From Sphagnum magellanicum (lineage: Eukaryota > Streptophyta > Sphagnopsida > Sphagnales > Sphagnaceae), in the NCBI GenBank assembly GCA_021904315.1, contig CM038918.1, positions 19,653,303 through 19,717,302 on the forward strand: a stretch of DNA of 64,000 nt, read 5' to 3'. The notes below the pieces were generated by a model, which did no database searches, had not been told where the DNA came from, and worked only from the letters and a program-made list of their open reading frames with translations. Positions 11,271 through 24,789 of this stretch are shown here, piece by piece. The position numbers were made by a program, and so were the translations under genes. The number at the start of each line of letters is the position of its first letter. Position 1 is the first letter of the stretch.

Positions 11271-13000
11271 TTCAAAGTAAGTGCCATTAGCCATCATGTA
11301 TTTGTGTGAAGCAAAAAAAGCTTCTTGGGCATGTGAGTTATTGAAAATGGGTGGTGATATTCAATGGTAGATTATTAGGGTTGTTGGTGATACTAGGGTT
11401 TTGGTGAGAGCTTGTGTGGCATCAACCACATTGAGAAGCAAAGGAATTGGCAAGCAATTGCATTTTGTAATGGATTTTACAACAATCTTAGTTATTCATA
11501 AATAGGACCTTCACAAGTGAATAACATAATCACAAGCTAAACTAAATTTTGTTGAAACATAATTGAAATACATAGAAGACATGTTTTAAGTGACTACGAT
11601 AAGGAAAAAAAAAATCTATGATGAACTAGAGGTGGTTGAACCCCAATCCTTATGAATAATGCCCAGTATAACATAGCTTAGACCTGCACAAACCATTTTA
11701 TAATCGTGAAACATGCATACCCACATTAGTATTTGTTGCTAAACAAGGTTGCAAAATTGATTACAAATCGGTCACCCAAAACCACCTAAATATACAACAA
11801 ACCATCATTCATACAACATGTACAACAATTTTAATTCAAGAAAAAGAAAAAGTAATTCCAAGTCAATGAAAGGAAAATGGGATGAAAATTTTAACCTCAA
11901 GGGATTCATATTTTGTTTACTAGCCTTGCAAATAAGACAACATGTACATCAAATACAAAGCTCAAATGCTTTAACAACTAAAAATCTTCATGGCTTTGCA
12001 AACAACTTGCTGCCATACAGAAACTAATTTGTCCCGTCCAAAATATTTCCCTTTTCCTCTTTGAAAAGAACTTTTTCCCTCATTGCATATGTGTTATATA
12101 ATAATAACAAAATTGTAAGGCATTTTTTGATTGACCTTATTCCAAAGATTATCGGGAGCATATTTTCAAAATCTTGCAACAAAGATCAAATTGAAACTCA
12201 TTAGTCAGCATTCACAAGAGATTGAAAAGGTATTAAAAATGAGAAATTGAGATTACTTTCTAGATATATTCTATGCCACGTAGTAATTTTACCTTGTATG
12301 TGTTGTTCTTCTTATGATTGAAATCAATATCCTTGATTGGACATTTGTATTCAATTTAGATCTACCAAGCATGTTGGAGGCATTCTTGATATGTAAGCAC
12401 AATTTGCTTGATAGTGTGTGGGTTGTTGAAGATAGATGACAAGTTGCATAATTTCATGAAATTTTCACTCCATACAACAATAATTTGAAAATTTGAATAA
12501 TTAAAAAAAATCTCTTTTGAAACCCTCTCTATTGGAAATATCATCTAAAATTCACATATGAATATGAATATATTTTCTTTCATCAATTATGGAAGAATAC
12601 TGAACTTAATGAAAATAAAAAAAGGTCAATTTACCTTTATAACTTCGATTGTGTTGTCTACCTAAGACAAATAAATTTGGGTCTTGATTCTCTTCCCATA
12701 TTGTTGGTCATTTCTTTACAATAACATTAGGGTCATTGGGGTTGACTAACATTAAAAGAAATTTGGAAAATAATGATTCAATTTGCAATTGGATTTTAGT
12801 CATAGTGAACATTTACAACCACAAAATGCTTTAGTCGCCTAAAACAAATGCCAATGGACAACTAGTTGCAAAAGACATCATGTGGCATGGAAGTCACAAA
12901 TTCTTGTGATTATCATCCGTTTTTTCATCCATTACCATGTTTAAACATGAGTATGATGTGGACCCTATGTAGTTTACATGGAACTTGACTTTGGAACTAC
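11271..13000. other. AT-rich stretch, nothing recognised
   Basis: Only short chance-like open frames are present on either strand, and no family motifs, RNA genes or strong repeats were seen. It may be downstream remains of the Helitron relic, but nothing in it shows that. Confidence 0.4.
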
Positions 13001-13009
13001 TTTATGGAT

Positions 13010-13990
13010 AGTTGAATGATACGAAATGTCCTAACCTACTTTAGCTTCTTATGCCTACTGCCCTAGTCTAAGCTATTAGGTTAAATACCTCCTAGCTACT
13101 TAGGTAAAATAATAGATAAGTATATAAAATATGCATACCTTAGCTTAAGTTGCTAGGCCTACCTAACCTAACCTAGCTTAGTTTACCCTATCCTGCTTAG
13201 CCTAATTAACTCCTAAGGTGCAAGTATAACAATTTAAAATCCTCACCTCCATGAACATAAACCGAATCTTTAACCATTGCATCTCACCATTATAAGGTGC
13301 TAAACTTTGTCAACTTATTTATTTCACATCTTTTTGAACACATAGAGTTATAAAAGTAATCACAAAGATAGATATACAGGTAGTAAGTAGGTAGATGACC
13401 TATCTATCTACATAAGCACCTAGATGAATAGATCGGCTACCTATCTACCTACTAATCTACATAGGTACCTAGGTAAATATATCATTACCTACCTACCTAC
13501 CTAAATGGCCTATATACATACCTATCCACCTATTTGCCTACCTAGGTAGATGGGCTATGCATATACCTACCTACATAGGTAGATGAAGTACCTATGTTAC
13601 CCAATTGCCTAGGTAGATGTCCTATAGACCCACCTACTTAAGTTAATGATTTGCACACCTACCTACTTAAGTACATGACTTATTTACATATCTATCCACT
13701 TACCTTGGTATGGCCTACTTAAATACCTACCCATTTATGTAGGTCAATTTTGGCCTACCTATTTACATGCCTACTTAGGTAATTGCCATAATTACATGCT
13801 ACATGCTTATCTACCTAGGTAGATGGCCCATGTCCTACATACCTACCCATTTAGGTAGGTAGATTCTGACCTATCTACTTACCTGCCTACTTAGGTAGAT
13901 GGCTTACCTATTTACCTAGATACCTAGGTAGATGGCTTACCTACCTACATATCGAGCTAAGTAAATGTCCTAGCTACCTATCTAGGTAAA
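13010..13990. repeat. degenerate CCTA/TAGG satellite-like tract
   Basis: From about 13370 to 13990 the sequence is built of variants of CTACCTAGGTAGATGGCC and CCTACCTACCTA, with the core TACCTAGGTA recurring. The core is self-complementary, so the tract can fold on itself at many places. A looser CCTAACCTAGCTTA version runs from 13030 to 13210. No coding potential. Similar GTAGG/CTACC motifs lie inside the TIR element copies at 0.7 and 58.8 kb, which suggests one may have seeded the other. Confidence 0.75.
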
Positions 13991-16140
13991 AAAAAGCATG
14001 TACATACTAGGTAAAATGAGTATTTGGCTTGTGTTCAAGAGATAGCCATTTGTTCTCAAATGGGGCAAAATGGGAAGTGATGAAATGATGTATTGTTGAA
14101 AATCAAACAAGGTTGTTTTTGGGGACTTGTCCTAATTAAACACAATAAATGTCACTAGGGAAAAGAGTACACAGCTAAGCAAGTTAACTGAGCACATTAC
14201 AAATTAGGTTAATGTGACCCCCCTAAAAAAAAAGAAAAGTAAAACTGGAATATGTTGTTGCACATGCCTGTTTTTTCATAAAATTCACACAAAAAACTAA
14301 AGAAATTTTCGTTTTCAAAAAAATGCCACCACTTTTCGACTATCCCCAAAAGCAGGTTGCCATTTTTCTGTTGTTTAGAGAAAAATTTAGACAAATTTCC
14401 AAAAATTCTTGCCAATAAATCTACCTTGGGATGCCCATCACCTATTCCTACTCCAAAAAAATAAGATAAAAAACATTGGTCAGGAGGTAAGGATAAACTC
14501 AAGAACAAATGTTAATTCATTACACTATGGTTTTGTTTAGTTCATTTTATTTATCCTTTCATTTAGTTTCATGAGAAAAGACGGCAAAACTAACTAAATA
14601 ATTTTTGGTTCTGCATGGATAGTGGAAATCATTTTACCCGAAAAAAATAAAAATAAAATGAAAATATATTGTGATGGCACATGGAACACAAAGATCATTT
14701 CCAAAGTGGCAGTTAAAGAAGTAGGTCATTGCATAATGGCAAGAAATTATGGCAAGATTTCAGTTTGAAATCTCACTTACTGAATTTAGAACTTCTCATT
14801 GAGGTGCATGAAAAATTATGAAACATGCCAATTCATCATATGCACACATAATACTCCAAATGTCACTCACACAGTGGGTGAAGTTTGAGCCAAATTTTTA
14901 TGCCCAAATCTTACACCAATGCATAGTCTCTTCTTGGTATGCAAAGCCAACAAGGCATCACAAACACACTGGCCCTGCCAATAGATAAAGATGTTGTACA
15001 TCTACCCACCTACTATGTCCACACTCTGAACAACAAAAAAATCCGTTCCAATCTAAAAAACAGTCTAAACACTTTCACTAAAGAAACCGGTTTGCCTAAT
15101 GTGAAAACGATTTTAATAAGGTAAAACTTCCAAAAGTTGGATCCAATGCGATAGTCCCTGGGCAGGGCCCAACAAATAGGCCAAAAAAAGGGGCAAGTAA
15201 CTCTGGGTCTACCCTTGTGGAGAATAAGTAGGCTAGTAATAAGGAGGAGGAGGCGTTAGAAACTGGTGGTTTTTCCCTGGGGGCCGCCAAGGCCAGCTCA
15301 TAATGGGCTAGTTGCCAGCCTAGCTTTTTGCCCTCTCACACACCACCACGACAATTCTGGCATAATCAGCGTGGAGAGATGTGCTGCTAAGTTCACAAGG
15401 CTACTGACAGGAGTAGCCTAATAAGCAGTCACAAAGTGTCTTTGTAGCCCAACCCCACATGTGTTTTCATTCATCCTGTCAGACCTAATGCTTGGCTCCT
15501 TCATAAACAATTATGGAGGGGGGTGAGGGGCTCTGCCCCTTTTTCCTCAATGGGAATTAGTAAAGTAGTAGTAGAGGTTGATTTTTAGAACACTCTATGG
15601 AGAGCAAATACAACCTATATATCAAATTAAAAAAAATTGAGGAAGGTAATTTGTCTATTCACATTGAGTCCTCCCAAAGCATGGTGCCCTCTTTTGTGTT
15701 CTTGGTATCCTTGGAAAGATCTTGATCAGTGGGGTGCACTGGGTTGGTTTGGTAATGCTTAGAATTCTGGTTCAAGAGTTATTGAATATTGAGCAATTTT
15801 TGTCATTGAAGATTCAAAAAAATAAAAATTGATTAAGATTTTTTTATAGAGAAAATGGAGAAATCTCTTGGTATAGGTAGAAAGCCCTTGATGAGGGGAT
15901 TTCTTGGAGATATTTTCATATATTTTAGACTTAAAGTGAGGGTGATAATGAATTTCGAGTAATTTTATCATGAGAAATTCATTGAATTTTTTTTTTTTTT
16001 TTTTTCCACAGTTGAGTTCTATCATTGAGGCCTTGTTCACACTTGGTGCAGTTACTGATCATGTTTACATTGGGCCAACAGGATAGGCCACACTAGTTGT
16101 TATTTGTTTCAGGTTTTGGTTCAAAAACAAACATTTGCTT
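13991..16140. other. AT-rich stretch, nothing recognised
   Basis: Short overlapping open frames occur on both strands (the longest is 99 codons, minus strand, 14209-14508) and none resembles a known family. A poly-T run lies at about 15988-16006. The 15.2-15.5 kb part is more GC-balanced but still shows no gene. Confidence 0.35.
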
Positions 16141-16186
16141 TGTGAAGTAGGAAGAAACTAGTGTTAGGCATGTAAGCGGGTAAGAA

Positions 16187-16510
16187 CTAAGAACCACTGG
16201 GTCCAGTTCTGGTTAGTAAGAACTGAACTGGAACTGGGTCTGATTTTCACAACTGGAAAAGGAATTGAATTTTATTTTTAAGGAATCAGACCTGGAACTG
16301 GGTTCCCAGTTCTATTTATTATGTGGAACCAAAATCAGACCCCAGATAAATATTTTTGCAAAAGAAGTGACTAGTACTGGAGGTTAACCAGAAGTTAACC
16401 ACTGGTTCCAGTCTGGGTTAGTAAGAACTGAACTTGAACTGGGGGAAGTCTTCAGAATCAAAACCAGAACCAGATTTTTTGTGTGTGAAGAACTGGACCT
16501 GGAACTGGAG
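16187..16510. repeat. AACTGG-rich dispersed repeat, two tandem units
   Basis: Two related units start near 16187 and 16396 (period about 209). Each carries CCACTGG(G/T)TCCAG followed by GTTAGTAAGAACTGAACT. The motif AACTGGAACTGGG and its variants recur throughout. Diverged single copies lie at 42820-42990 and 55030-55380. The first unit supplies the uninterrupted version of the site into which the CACTA-like element at 55144 inserted. Confidence 0.65.
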
Positions 16511-16542
16511 TCCAGAAGGAGGTGGGTCCATCTTACAGAGTG

Positions 16543-16583
16543 TATTATTATTATTATTGTTATCATCATCATTATTATTCAAT
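16543..16583. repeat. ATT/ATC trinucleotide microsatellite
   Basis: An interrupted run of TTA/ATC triplets, bordering the AACTGG-rich repeat. A small (GT)n run follows at 17068-17085. Neither lies in a gene. Confidence 0.8.
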
Positions 16584-17489
16584 TAATATGTTAGAGAGAG
16601 TACTTCTACTAGGTGCTCTGCAATGCTATCTTCACTCAATTATGAAAATAACTGTACTCCAAAAAATGAAGACAAAGAGCTGTCAAAGTTTTTGGGATGC
16701 AGTTGATTTGGCATATGATGAGTTCATAGTCAAGGTTTTTGGCTAACTTATTATTCATAGCGGATCATGGTACAGAGTGGTGCTTTATCACTTCTTCTAC
16801 AGCATGGGAAGAACTGTTCAATTATAAAAGATGTGGTGTTCAGTAGGGTGTTTAATTTGCCCCCCTCCCCCCCCCTCTGCATGAATACATATCCCTATGA
16901 ATTAACTGATAAAGGTCTGTTCAGTTTCACCCATTGTTATGAATGGGTGAAATGGGTGAGCTATGTATGAGTCATTTCATGTACAAGGGTAAGGTACTGT
17001 AGGAGAAAAAATGCTAATTTATTTTTTCTTTGCATGTGCTTGAGTTAAAAAATAAGAGGAGGGGTGGGTGTGTGTGTGTGTGTAATTGTGTGTCCAATGA
17101 TGGTACATGCAATTGCTTCTTCCAATGTCCCTATGGTCTTGAAGTTTCTTTTGTCAAAAAGGTTCAATTTCTCACCATTATTTTATTGGATGGTAAATAA
17201 CTCCTTTTGTCTCCAGGCTTTTTGTTCAGTCCTGGGTTTTTCATAGTAAAATATTACCCCCTGAAATTGTGGAAATCAATTGAACAGGAAATGATGAAAT
17301 GAGCTGGGAATCTGACAATGGAGAGTCTCTAAAATGCGTCCATAGAAGTGTGATTGAAGAAGAGAAATCAAAGATGGGTATCCTTGATTTTTTAATTACT
17401 AATATTAAAAAAATCTCACACCTTCAATTAAAAGACTTATAATTACAGCATCTTGATGATAAAATCTTTTAGGTATGGTTGAGACCTGA

Positions 17490-17990
17490 AAATTTATAAC
17501 TTTTTTGTGGTGGAGTTGTGGAACTTAGCGTCATTGCTAAGATCCATTGGTATAAAGGGCTTAATAAGAGGCACCATCTTATTTTGATGGTCATGGAGGT
17601 GTATACATATTTAGGCGTGACATGAATTGTTTCATTAGGGAGTGTGCTCATCTTTTCCATGACAGACAATCTAATTTTTAAAAAAAAAAATTTAGATTCA
17701 AATTTTTAGGGAACATGTTAATATTGCTTTTTAGTGTGCTCTAGCCTTTATTATAGAGAGGAAGATTGCATTGGTAGCAGATGCTTGTTTTAGACCTCCT
17801 ATCATTATTAGATCTCATGGTTTGCATGCCAGTGACATTAGAAAGGATGTGGGCGAGATAGCATCCTACCATGAAAGGGACTAGCTCCCTCCCTTCTTTG
17901 ATTCCTGTGGGCTGCGCATCTTTTGGCCTTTCTTTGGCCTTCTTTTTTGTCTTCTGTGTGATGGTTTTGGCCATCAGTTTTTATTGGATT
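17490..17990 (+). mobile_element. 5'-truncated 3' end of a non-LTR retroelement with PD-(D/E)XK-like domain
   Basis: This block is homologous over about 480 bases to 54480-54950, in the same orientation. Shared stretches include CTTAGCGTCATTGCTAA, TTTCATTAGGGAGTGT and GATGGTTTTGGCCATCA. Conceptual reading gives LSVIAKI, then MEV, then (after one frameshift) FIRECAHLFHD, the C-terminal domain of the element described at 52839-54960. Only the 3' end is present, which is the usual result of incomplete target-primed reverse transcription. No target duplication was identified. Inactive. Confidence 0.65.
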
Positions 17991-18299
17991 TTTTTACTTC
18001 ACTTTCCACTTCCAAAAGGATAATTAAGACAGGAAAGAGCTCCCCTTTGGAAGGCCCCCAAATAGGGGCCTTATTACTTTGCATAATACCTATTGAGATT
18101 ATTATTAAAAAATAAAAAAGCAAGCGGTCAAAGAGGCCTTACAAGCATAATCCCTTACATCTCAAGGGGCCTTACTGAGTATAATGCCCGGCACATGACC
18201 AGTGCCCCCATATAATTGCCCTAAACAGCAAAGGCAAAACATCAATATGTTTTACCGGAAAAGATGAAATACGAGTTTATATCTAGGATTTTTTGTATA

Positions 18300-18680
18300 C
18301 CATAATGTCCAGTGTTGGTCTGGTATTCACATTTGAATATACCAGCCGGTCCTGGTGTCAGGGGCTTTTGTTTTGTGTTGTTTTTCATACCAGGCGTGGT
18401 ACTACTGGTATTGAGTACTTTAAAAAGCTTTCATACCAGTCTGGTTCTGGTATGGGGTCCAAGACTGATTTTTGGCTGGTATGAGGCAGGTACCTAGTAC
18501 CTACATAGTATATACTTGATATTGAGACTGATATCAAACTGGTAGAAGGCTGGTATTACCTCAAGTAGGTACCTTCCAGAATGATACTGATCTAAGGTTG
18601 TTATGGTCTCAGCTCGTACCAGACTGGTAGGATCCTTGGTACCAGTGTTATACCAGATGTAGGCCTGTATACTAGAAGGA
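18300..18680. repeat. TACCAG/CTGGTA motif-dense repeat
   Basis: The hexamer CTGGTA or its complement TACCAG, often joined as ACCAGNCTGGT, recurs more than a dozen times in 380 bases with no fixed period. It has the same build as the AACTGG-rich repeat 2 kb upstream. Two overlapping 60-codon frames lie inside and look like by-products of the repetition. Confidence 0.55.
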
Positions 18681-18836
18681 ATGCCCTAGCAACAATATGT
18701 AACTTATATTTTCATTTACCAGAATTTTTTAAATTAGGAAAAACCATCAGATTTCTATACTTTGTTAAAGTAGGTAGCCAGAAATATATAGGGACATCTG
18801 AATTTTTGTACTTTCATTTATGGTTTAAAGCCAAAT

Positions 18837-19313
18837 TTGGCTACATCTTCATATGATTGCTCACCACTTTGGCTACATCACAAAATAGACCAAAAGAAAT
18901 TGGTCAGTGACCTGTTTATGCAAAGCAAAGCTTTTATCACTGAATGGTGCCCTCAGGATATCTTTAGTTCCAAACACGACCCCATTTGTTGGAATATGTC
19001 CCCTCTCATGCATTCTCTCAAAATCATGATTAAAAAGGGTTGTTTCGCCTTATGGTTTGGTTGTGTCTCTTTAGCCCCAAGGTCCACATGCCAGGCTAGT
19101 GTGATCTGGGGTGATCCATGCACATACCAATACCCTTTTCCCATTTTGAGGCCATCCAGTTGGATGAACCAAAATTTTAGAACAACCCTTGGGAACCAAA
19201 ATTTTCACAACCCTCAGCTATGGAATGTCAGATTAAGGGAACCAAAACCCAATGAAAAAAAGTCTATCCATCCATCCATCCATGATGGTGCGTTTGTGGG
19301 GTCAGTCAGTTGA
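18837..19313 (+). CDS. unrecognised open frame of 158 codons
   Basis: This is the longest open frame in the 10-28 kb interval, 158 residues, rich in Trp, Cys and His, with no signal peptide, membrane segment or known motif. It ends in a (CCAT)n run (SIHPSIHDG). Codon choice and composition do not stand out and no splice partners were found. It may be a chance frame in repeat-derived DNA; listed because of its length. Confidence 0.15.
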   Translation: MATSSYDCSPLWLHHKIDQKKLVSDLFMQSKAFITEWCPQDIFSSKHDPICWNMSPLMHSLKIMIKKGCFALWFGCVSLAPRSTCQASVIWGDPCTYQYPFPILRPSSWMNQNFRTTLGNQNFHNPQLWNVRLREPKPNEKKSIHPSIHDGAFVGSVS

Positions 19314-19789
19314 CTCAATTCTACCAAAAAAACCCTAGATAGAGAGAGAATGAGTTAAAGAGTTATGAGTCAAGAGGGTACATTGAGTACCTATTTATTT
19401 TACTTTAATTACAAGGGGATTGCCTGGACACTTTCAGGACACAGATTTCACTGGCTGTGCTTGTGTGTGCTGTGATGGGAAATTCTTTGTTGAGCTGTCT
19501 GATTTGGTTGCAGGGATGGGATAAAGCTTTGAAAGGGGGGGGGGGAGGTGTTGGGATTTATTAGGGTTTGTAGAAGTTGTCCACTGGAGGACAAATTTGC
19601 CAGTTCATCAAACAAAGAGTTGACAGCCTATGGAGGTCTCGCGTATGTTATAGTTGGATTATTGATAGTGGAGCAACAGCAGCAGCAGCAGAAGAGTGTG
19701 GCAGTCAGGATATATAGAACATGTATTCCTCACCCGTCCACTAATAACAAAACATGGGTCCGATTCCATGGCTGTATTTACTAGCATAG

Positions 19790-22700
19790 AACTTTTATCA
19801 TTTCGGCAGCAAACTGTCGAGTAATTAATTAAATTTGAAATCTTAATTTCGACATTTGATTTTTTAATTCTGAAATTTTCAGCAGTTAATGGTTATACAA
19901 AATAATAAACAGGATCTTGTCAATGTTATGAAACAGTTTAATGCATTTAAATTGCCCTAGTTTTAAGTCATTATCATACAACGTATGTGGTTGAAAACTC
20001 TACAATTGAATGTTTGATTTTATTAAAATTTTGACACAAATAATAAATAAAATTTCAAAATTTTGACAAAATGAAAATAATTTAATTTATGCCAAAATGG
20101 TAATGGTATTACAATATATTGTCATTCTCATGAAAATGACACAATGCTATATTCTCCCCCTCCAACTTTCACAACTCACAAGCTTCTTCACCACCCCCAC
20201 ATAAAGATCACACTCATTTGTATTAAACATGCATCTTTTATTGCAACACTTGGGCCAAGGTACGTCAATATTTTATTGCGACATTCAGTAGCCCATTTAA
20301 ACCCATTCAAATCCAGTCATAATTTTTTTAACAACTTCCTTCATTTTGGATAAGTTGTTTCAAGTACATAGGTAGCACTTGCTTTCCCCATTCCAGTTAC
20401 ATGGAACTTTGCACTACAAAGTATATGCGTCTCCTGCATAGGTACGTATGGGTGCAACTGGATAGTTGCCAACTGGAAGTAAGTATGTATAATTATGCTA
20501 CACACCTATGTGTATGGGGGAGGCAGGCCTTTTGAAGATTGTAGTATATGGCATAATTGTTTGCATGCACACAATGGTGAAGACACCTTTAACTCTTGGA
20601 CTTACAAAGTTTGGTGTACCTTATGCATCATCATACTTGTGCTAAATTCGCTTGGAAAGTGGCCTAAATTTGTCATTTGGGAAGTGGCCTAAGCTGGTTT
20701 GAATTGTCGTTTTTCTTATTGTTTCCTTACACAAGCCATAAGCATGAAAGTTTTTGCATCAACATGTATGTGTTCATGGCCTGTTTTTTAATTATAGGAA
20801 AATGAATCATTATTTTAAAACATTCAGTAACTCCCACAAATAAACATAAAACATAATTATGTCCATTTTGGTAATAATAAAGCATATTTAAATATAATAA
20901 TGTAAAGTGAAATTTCCAAAATTATTGAATTGAAAGAGCTTGTTGTGATATTTTAATTTATTTCTAAAAAACCAAATTTAATTTTAGAAATAATTTATAC
21001 CTTGAAGTTTGTAACAAAAATAAACGAATACACAATAATTGATGTATTCATGAGGTTGTGATGTGGAAATATGTTTGGATGCAATATCACCAAATTTGTT
21101 TGTAATTTAGAAATCTAAACCTGGTGAAAACTAAGTGTCCAACAAAGTTCAATGTTTATTTCCATTTTCCAACCTTTTGGATTGAAAGTATAAAGGTTGT
21201 CAAGTTAAAATTGCACAAGTGTATAGTGTGACAAATTGTTGTGTTTGAAAGGGAATGTATTACAAAAAACATTTTAAAAAAAATGAAAGGTAAGAAAGGA
21301 CACAAGACTCGACACCTTCTAGTCTCTAGACAATTAAACCAAAAGTTGTTCAAGAGGTGGAAGAGTGTGAAGGTGGGGGGGCGGGGGAGGGACCATGTTC
21401 AATGACTAGTTGTTTTTGTGTCCAAAGGATGTGGAGATGTATGGTGTCTCAAGAACTTTGTGTAGACTAAAGCCCTAGTGTGAGGGCATTCCCAAAATAA
21501 GGGGCCTAGGACAAGTCCAGCTCCACATTTTGGGAGAGAAAATTTCACCATCCATGGGCTACCATCCAAAAATATGAGGTCAGTGTTCTCTTAACCAAAA
21601 CATATATAGATTACCATGTGAAGGAGGGGAGGAATCTTACCCATACTCCTTCAGAAGTGGGAGGGATATTACACCTACTTATAGGCATAAGATCCCTCCT
21701 CTTTTCTAGGAGGGATATTCATGGCCATAAGGTGTGATGCAAATAGACTTAGGAAATTTCTATGAGTGCTTTTTGTGTTATGAACCCAACCAACTAGAAG
21801 GTAGGGCATGAATGAACCATATGAATTTCATATGAATTTCACTCCCTTATTCATCTTGTAAAGGTAATTTCCAAGCATAGTTGATAGTGCAAAATTTCCC
21901 CTACAACAAAGGAATTTGGGCTATCAAACCTAGAAACACCGATGTGGAGACAAAGGTCAAAACATAAAAATCTGTGTCATCGTAAATTTTTTCCATATGC
22001 AATTGGATGTGGTACTTGATACTTGGTAGGTACATCATGATAAGAAGTGGAATACCAAAAATGACCAACCACTATCAAACTCATGGAAAAAGAAAAATCT
22101 GCAGAAGGCAATGATCTATATGGACTCAAGTTTAAGTCCATCAGAAAAAAATAAAAATAAAATTGTAGGATCGTTTGAAAATGTAGAAAGGGGAATGATA
22201 TGGTACACCTATAATTTCCCATTTTATAATTGTGTGAAAGGAACTATTGTCCATTATTTATAGATTCTAACATCTAGGTATCATACAAGGGAAAATAAGG
22301 TCAATAAGAATTCTAGAATAAGACGTGAGGATTACCTTATGGCCTTTGCACGCTGGAATCTTTGAAATTATTGTGAGAACCCATTTCGAACTAAAAAAAA
22401 CGTGTTAGGCGCTCAACTCAACTTCAAGTCTCAACTTGACGTTGAGAATGTAATGATTCCTTTTGTTAAAAGTTTAAAAGTTTGTACACATAAGTGAGCA
22501 CTGAAGTAGGTTGGCCTTGTATGCTCCAAACATGATGAATAATAAAATTCATACACTAAATGTTTTGAACCCTTTTTCCTGTCTGTCCAAAATGATCATA
22601 GTCCATTGTGTTGTCAGGAAATTATTTCACCCAATGTGCAGAAGTGGACCTATTAGGGATATTTGTGGAAGAAGAAGTAAAGCAATTCATGGATGAAAGG

Positions 22701-24750
22701 AATGTGACAATATTTTGGATTTGACTTTGAAATTGTGTTGGAATGGCAATTAATGAATGAGGTAATATTTTGTTGAGGAACTCATGAACAGACAACAAAC
22801 CCATTAAACATCATGCAGTTGCAATTCTAAAACCAAGTGAAAATAGTTTGGGGGAACACACCTCCAGAAAAAAGTTTTTTTTTTCACACCAAAATGTTGT
22901 ACAAGATCATAAAGAAAGACAAAAGACTATGATTTGGTTTGCAAACTTAGGACAAGAAAATACCCCCTGTTGATGTGGGAGATAACAGATAACTCCTTCT
23001 TCAAGTTGCTTATAAGGTTAAATTTGATCCATTTCAATTAGTGTTTGTTTGTTTGGTTGTTTAATGTAGTATAATTTTTTTGATTTCACAAAAGGCGACA
23101 ATCTTTGCTGAAGAAAGACATTCAAAAATGTTTTCTGAGAAAAGAATCACAAAATTGCAAAAAGTCATAGACAGGTTTGGACAAATCCTTGTTTTGAGTT
23201 AGGAGTGAGTTATTTTAGAACCATGAGTGTTAAGTGATTAAAGGAAGCCCTAGGTTTGGATGAGATTTTAAGTATTCATTCATGTGTTGGAAAAGGAAAC
23301 TTTTGTGAACTTGGTGAACTATCCCCATAAAGAACATGTACTGAATTCCATTTTGTGTATCCTTCAAGACAAAACCTTAAACTTCTACATGATCCTACCT
23401 AAAGGAGGAAGTTCAACTTCCACGATTTGTGTTTGCAAATGTGTGAGCTTTTTGTTTTGAGGCCCAAACCTAATTTTGTTTCAAAAGGCTTTTATCAACT
23501 GAAAACAACCCTTGCAAGTCTGAACCCGATGCAAGGCGAATATTCCTATCATTACACTTGCCCATGATTGTTACAAGAGTCAGCACAAGAACACTGCTTC
23601 AATTCTTTCTCCTTGGTCTGCCGTTTGCCCTATTTTTTTTTCACCTTGTCCTGTTTTGCACCCATAATGTCCCATGTTACAGTTACCAAGGGGCAGATAG
23701 CATGCACCAAGGAACTTGTAGCATGTTACATACCCCCTAGCACCTGTAACATGCCCAAAACATGTTTGACATAGACTCAAAACATGTCTAGAAATGCCAA
23801 GGTGAAAAAAAATGGGCAAAGGGCAGCCTAGGGAAAAAGAACAACTATGAGCATATGCAATGTTAGGGGGCTAAAAGTACTAGCCTACACATCTCAAGCC
23901 AAAAAGAAATGAAGCTTGTAACAAGTTGTACCCAAGTGATGTATTATACTCTTATACATGACAACACACATCCCCCATTACCCTAAACCAATTTCACCTA
24001 CCAAAAAAATTATATAAGTAAAATGTACGTAAGCAATGAGAGTATTTGCCTTGAGAAAATGGGTTGGTGGGTGGGGTAGGGAGTTGTGGGGAGTTGACAA
24101 GGACAACCCATTCATTAGAGAAAGAGATGAACATACTAGGAGCATGGGCAAATAACATGCAATGATACGGAAATGAATACAGAAATGAATGATGGTGAAT
24201 GTGGAGGCACGTTCATGCAATTGCATGTAAATTCTGTGAAAAACCAAAATATCTGAAGAATGCAACTTCACAGGATGAGGAGGCCTCTTCCCGACCTCCT
24301 AATGAACACCCCCAAGCCCAAGCATACACCCCAAGTGAGGATTTTCTTGGCTAGTAACAAAGGGAGGGGCCAAAGAACAAACCTAACACTATTGCAGCAA
24401 AGAAATTGCAGGCTTCCTCAACACTCAATCAAGCATGAGGGAGATGCTAATAATGAGTGGTGCACAAAGACTTGTGCAAAATTTGACACAATCATTTGAA
24501 TTGTGAAAATATAGGCAAGCTTTGCATGGATAGTAGTGGCTTTCACACATCCTGCACTCATTACCCACCCAAAGTTGTTCTCCTTGTTGTTTTGGGGTTG
24601 TAGTGTTGTTGTGGTTGTGGCTCTATTGATTGCAGAATTTTGGCATCACAACTTATCTGAGGGCCTTACCTTGCGTAAAATTGCATTGCCTTACAAATTA
24701 AAAGGGCCCAAAGATGGATGACCCTAGGCATAAGGTACTAGCTTAGGCTG
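19790..24750. other. AT-rich intergenic DNA, no gene recognised
   Basis: Only sub-100-codon overlapping frames occur on both strands. A CAG-triplet run lies just before it (about 19677-19692). Parts near 21.5-21.7 kb share short phrases (GGCATAAGATCCCTCC, TTCCCAAAA) with 26.6-26.8 kb, suggesting an old dispersed repeat. No RNA gene was seen. Confidence 0.35.
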
Positions 24751-24754
24751 TCCA

Positions 24755-24786
24755 GGTTTAGGGTTTAGGGTGTTTAGGGTTTAAAA
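24755..24786 (+). repeat. interstitial plant-type telomere repeat
   Basis: GGTTTAGGGTTTAGGG followed by TGTTTAGGGTTTA gives three to four TTTAGGG units with one irregular junction. TTTAGGG is the ancestral land-plant telomere unit. The array is far too short to be a chromosome end; it is an interstitial trace. Confidence 0.8.
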
Positions 24787-24789
24787 CCC

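Noticed and set aside
13370..13990. CRISPR-like array or regular minisatellite
   Set aside because: The spacing is irregular, there are no unique spacers, and the genome is eukaryotic.
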